DNA of 34,643 nucleotides from Photobacterium obscurum. GTDB lineage: Bacteria > Pseudomonadota > Gammaproteobacteria > Enterobacterales > Vibrionaceae. The stretch is taken from positions 1-34,643 of the forward strand of contig NZ_JAKRRW010000034.1 of NCBI RefSeq assembly GCF_026191635.1. Direction: 5' to 3'. The position numbers were made by a program, and so were the translations under genes. Below the pieces are notes generated by a model that did no database searches, was not told where the DNA came from, and was given only the letters and a program-made list of their open reading frames with translations. Below, one piece after another: positions 32,623 to 34,643 of this stretch. The stretch's first letter is position 1. Each line of letters begins with the position of its first letter.

Positions 32623-33950
32623 AAAAGCAGCAGGGTTTAGCGACGTTATTAATCACGTCGATGCTTCTAATTGCAGCACTCATATTTTCACTGGCTTCTT
32701 ATAAAAATGTGTTTTATCAGATAAAGCGAGCGCAGAATGAAGTGTTAGCTAGGCAAGCTCATTGGCTGGCTGAGGGTGGAGTGGAATGTGCGTTTGCAGA
32801 AATGAATGCATCAGGTCATATAGCTAATGACCCTGCTTATTTGAACACTTGTAGTAATGACCTTGCGAAAACGACTGTTAGTTTTTTATTTCCCTCAAGC
32901 AATCAGGTTAAAATTATTTCAGAAGGCTCTCCCGACTCAGTTGTGAAATCAATTGTCGCAAATACAGCTATGTTTAGTGAAGGGATAAACAGTACGATTA
33001 AGATGAATGCTTCTGTACTTGAACTTACGGGGTCTCAGCACTTTGTCCCAAACCCAGCAGAAATTGTTACTAATTCTGACCATTTCGCTTGTAAGTCTGT
33101 TGTGACAAGTGGAATTGTCAGTTATGTCGGTAGTACAAGTGGCACGGACGAACACTTTTTAACAACGGATAGTACAGTTAGTCACCATGGTGGAGGTCCG
33201 GAAGGCGCAGTCACATTTACTTGTGATAGTAGCTATCGTTCTAACTTGTTTGACACAACGAATATCCCTGATGGGTTTGTTATGGGTGATTTAGTCAAGG
33301 GACAGGATATTATCGAAAATACCGAGGTAGATGTATTTAAGGATATCTTTGGTGTCGCTCATACGGAATGGAAAACAGTTCGAAGTGAGATTGCACAAGA
33401 TCCAAAGGGAGACATTATTGGTCCAAATACAGTCGACGGGAAGGGGGGAGATATAATTACTGCGAAAGGATGGGTTTCAGGGTGCTCGCAGTTAGTGGAA
33501 GCATCTTTCCTTGCTGGAAATAAAAAGATTTGGGTAGATGGCTCATGTGCATTAGGCGCTAATATATTTGGCGGGGTTGTTTCTGATAAGTCGATACTGC
33601 TAGTGATTCATGATGGTTTTGTTGAGTTTAATGCTGCGGGGGCATTCAATGGGTTGTTATATCAATATGCGTCGGCAGTACTCGATGCAAAATCAATATG
33701 GGAAGATCGAGTTGATAACATAAGCGTTCCTGTCAAAGCATTTAATAAATCGGATATCGAACCTGATTTTTTAAATGTGAGCTTTTTTGTCAATGGTTCA
33801 ACTTATATTGATGGAGCCATTGGTATTGATGCATCTGAACGAACCGTTAGGATCAATGGCTCTATCATTCCTTCATACAATGCTGATAAATCAAGTGAGT
33901 TTATTAATGGAAAATTAACTTGGATTGAGGGGACCTGGTATGACTTCTAA
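32619..33950 (+). CDS. Large PilX/GspK-like minor pilin
   Basis: From ATG 32619 (a TTG at 32610 would add three residues) the product is 443 residues. The N-terminus MKKQQGLATLLITSMLLIAA is prepilin-like with G6, but lacks Glu5, as in GspK/PilX tip proteins. EVLARQAHWLAEGGVECAFA follows the helix. PilX proteins are usually under 200 residues, so an extra 250 residues are present. They are rich in Ser, Gly and Asp (SSEGAVTFTCDSS-like), without a recognised adhesin motif. It lies between pilW and pilV in one operon. It may present a large domain at the pilus tip; this is inferred. Confidence 0.72.
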   Translation: MKKQQGLATLLITSMLLIAALIFSLASYKNVFYQIKRAQNEVLARQAHWLAEGGVECAFAEMNASGHIANDPAYLNTCSNDLAKTTVSFLFPSSNQVKIISEGSPDSVVKSIVANTAMFSEGINSTIKMNASVLELTGSQHFVPNPAEIVTNSDHFACKSVVTSGIVSYVGSTSGTDEHFLTTDSTVSHHGGGPEGAVTFTCDSSYRSNLFDTTNIPDGFVMGDLVKGQDIIENTEVDVFKDIFGVAHTEWKTVRSEIAQDPKGDIIGPNTVDGKGGDIITAKGWVSGCSQLVEASFLAGNKKIWVDGSCALGANIFGGVVSDKSILLVIHDGFVEFNAAGAFNGLLYQYASAVLDAKSIWEDRVDNISVPVKAFNKSDIEPDFLNVSFFVNGSTYIDGAIGIDASERTVRINGSIIPSYNADKSSEFINGKLTWIEGTWYDF

Positions 33951-34350
33951 TCAGACTGGATTTAGCTTGATTGAGGTGCTTATTTCATTTGTTGTACTCA
34001 CTGTTGGTGTTTTGGGGTTAATAAAGCTTCAAACCTATATGGCAGTTAAATCTGAGAATGCACTGCATAGTATAGATGCTCTGTATCTAGCAGAAGATAA
34101 ACTGGAATACTTTCGCACGAGATCGCAAAGTGCAGCAACTGGCACAATACTGCATAGTTCAATTGAGGATTCGACTGAGACTCTATCGATGGCTGGACAG
34201 ACAGTGACTAGAGAAGTGAAGGTAGATAATGATACCCCTGTAGTAGGTGCCAAAAAGATTAATGTGAAAGTCAGTTGGACAGATCGATGGAATAACTCTC
34301 AGTCAGTGGCTTTAGATACCGTTATCTCTAAATATAGTGAGTTCGATTAG
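33940..34350 (+). CDS. pilV: Minor pilin PilV type
   Basis: ATG 33940 follows GAGGGGACCTGGT; a longer frame from 33925 starts inside the preceding gene. The 136-residue product begins MTSNQTGFSLIEVLISFVVL: leader ending TG and Glu5 in the helix. The segment IKLQTYMAVKSENALHSIDA fits PilV/GspI. It closes the minor-pilin operon; the overlap with the upstream gene (11 bases) indicates coupling. The gene is followed by the rRNA promoter. Confidence 0.85.
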   Translation: MTSNQTGFSLIEVLISFVVLTVGVLGLIKLQTYMAVKSENALHSIDALYLAEDKLEYFRTRSQSAATGTILHSSIEDSTETLSMAGQTVTREVKVDNDTPVVGAKKINVKVSWTDRWNNSQSVALDTVISKYSEFD

Positions 34351-34420
34351 CCGACTTAGAACTGTGTTGTTGGTGGTGTTCTATACGGAGTCTGTTATTT
34401 TGATTAAACTTTGAGCAGTT

Positions 34421-34480
34421 GTCGTTTTTCTTAAAAAAAACTGTTGCCTCTGAGAAATATCTCCCTATAATTCGCTTCCG
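34421..34480 (+). promoter_or_regulatory. rRNA operon promoter P1
   Basis: TTGCCT (34444-34449) and TATAAT (34466-34471) are 16 bases apart. An AT-rich UP-element-like run (GTTTTTCTTAAAAAAAA, ending about 34440) lies upstream, as at strong rrn promoters. The start of transcription would be about 34478. Confidence 0.75.
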
Positions 34481-34643
34481 TTGTCACGACAAACTACTCG
34501 TTAGATAGATGAGACAACAACGTTCTTTAACAATTTGACCATGCAATCTGTGTGGGCACTCGTGAAATGATTAGTCAAAAGATTTATCAATGAACTGAGT
34601 GACCAATACAATTTAAGTTTACTGCTTCGGTAGTGAAAATAAG
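34480..34643 (+). other. rRNA operon leader with boxA; 16S gene beyond the window
   Basis: GTTCTTTAACAATTTG (34522-34537) contains the conserved boxA antitermination signal of rrn leaders, followed by the spacer that in Vibrio leads to the 16S 5' end. No part of the 16S itself is seen in this window. No gene lies between pilV and this promoter. Confidence 0.75.

Noticed and set aside
1..34643. CRISPR arrays, tRNA genes
   Set aside because: No repeat-spacer periodicity was seen by eye, and no cloverleaf apart from the tRNA-like ends of tmRNA was found.

Overview
The right third of the window is a conserved chromosomal block typical of Vibrio or close relatives (Vibrionaceae). Read left to right it holds ssrA (tmRNA, tag ANDENYALAA), smpB, ratA, rnfH, bamE, recN, nadK, grpE, dnaK, dnaJ, a cluster of type IV pilus minor pilins, and the promoter and leader of an rRNA operon that continues past the window edge. 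This order matches my memory of V. cholerae chromosome 1, where the ssrA end carries pathogenicity island VPI-1. I cannot fix the species from sequence alone.

The left two thirds (about 1237-21394) are an integrative genomic island in that ssrA site. A full-length P4-type tyrosine integrase lies just downstream of the tmRNA 3' end and points into the island. A matching far-end signature (ssrA-type terminator plus 3'-end-like bases) lies at 1207-1251. Left of it is a second, older integration scar: a 40-codon N-terminal stub of a sister integrase, a decayed Tn3-type resolvase with its res-like repeats, and the frameshifted tail of an IS4-type transposase. The site therefore seems to have been used at least twice, in tandem.

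Island layout: (a) 1237-5740 is an AT-rich module with a JAMM/MPN-domain protein, an AlpA-type regulator, a coiled-coil protein divergent from a two-winged-helix protein with direct repeats between them, and a YagK/YfjJ (inovirus Gp2-like) protein with an HxH motif. (b) 5750-9148 holds an exported protein of unknown role and a CP4-57-like core: YfjP-type GTPase, a second AlpA, two DUF2787-type proteins and a RadC-type JAMM protein. (c) 9326-11953 is a tight operon of an SMP-like small protein, a HicA-like protein and a 748-residue TPR/ankyrin protein. (d) 12111-13126 is a collapsed mrr restriction gene and a HicAB toxin-antitoxin pair. (e) 13406-19795 is a type I restriction-modification operon, hsdM-hsdS-abi-hsdR, with an Abi_C/HEPN-like gene between hsdS and hsdR. 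(f) 19835-19979 is a small MITE with a target-site duplication, followed by the integrase.

The island is thus rich in defence and stability functions (type I RM, Abi-like gene, Mrr remnant, HicAB, possibly the ankyrin operon). The two AlpA regulators, the Rep-like YfjJ protein and the P4-type integrase form the probable excision and maintenance machinery, as in the CP4-57 element at ssrA of E. coli. The best candidates for something undescribed are the SMP/HicA-like/ankyrin operon, the AT-rich hsdS-abi insert inside the RM operon, and the lone JAMM protein near the far end of the island.
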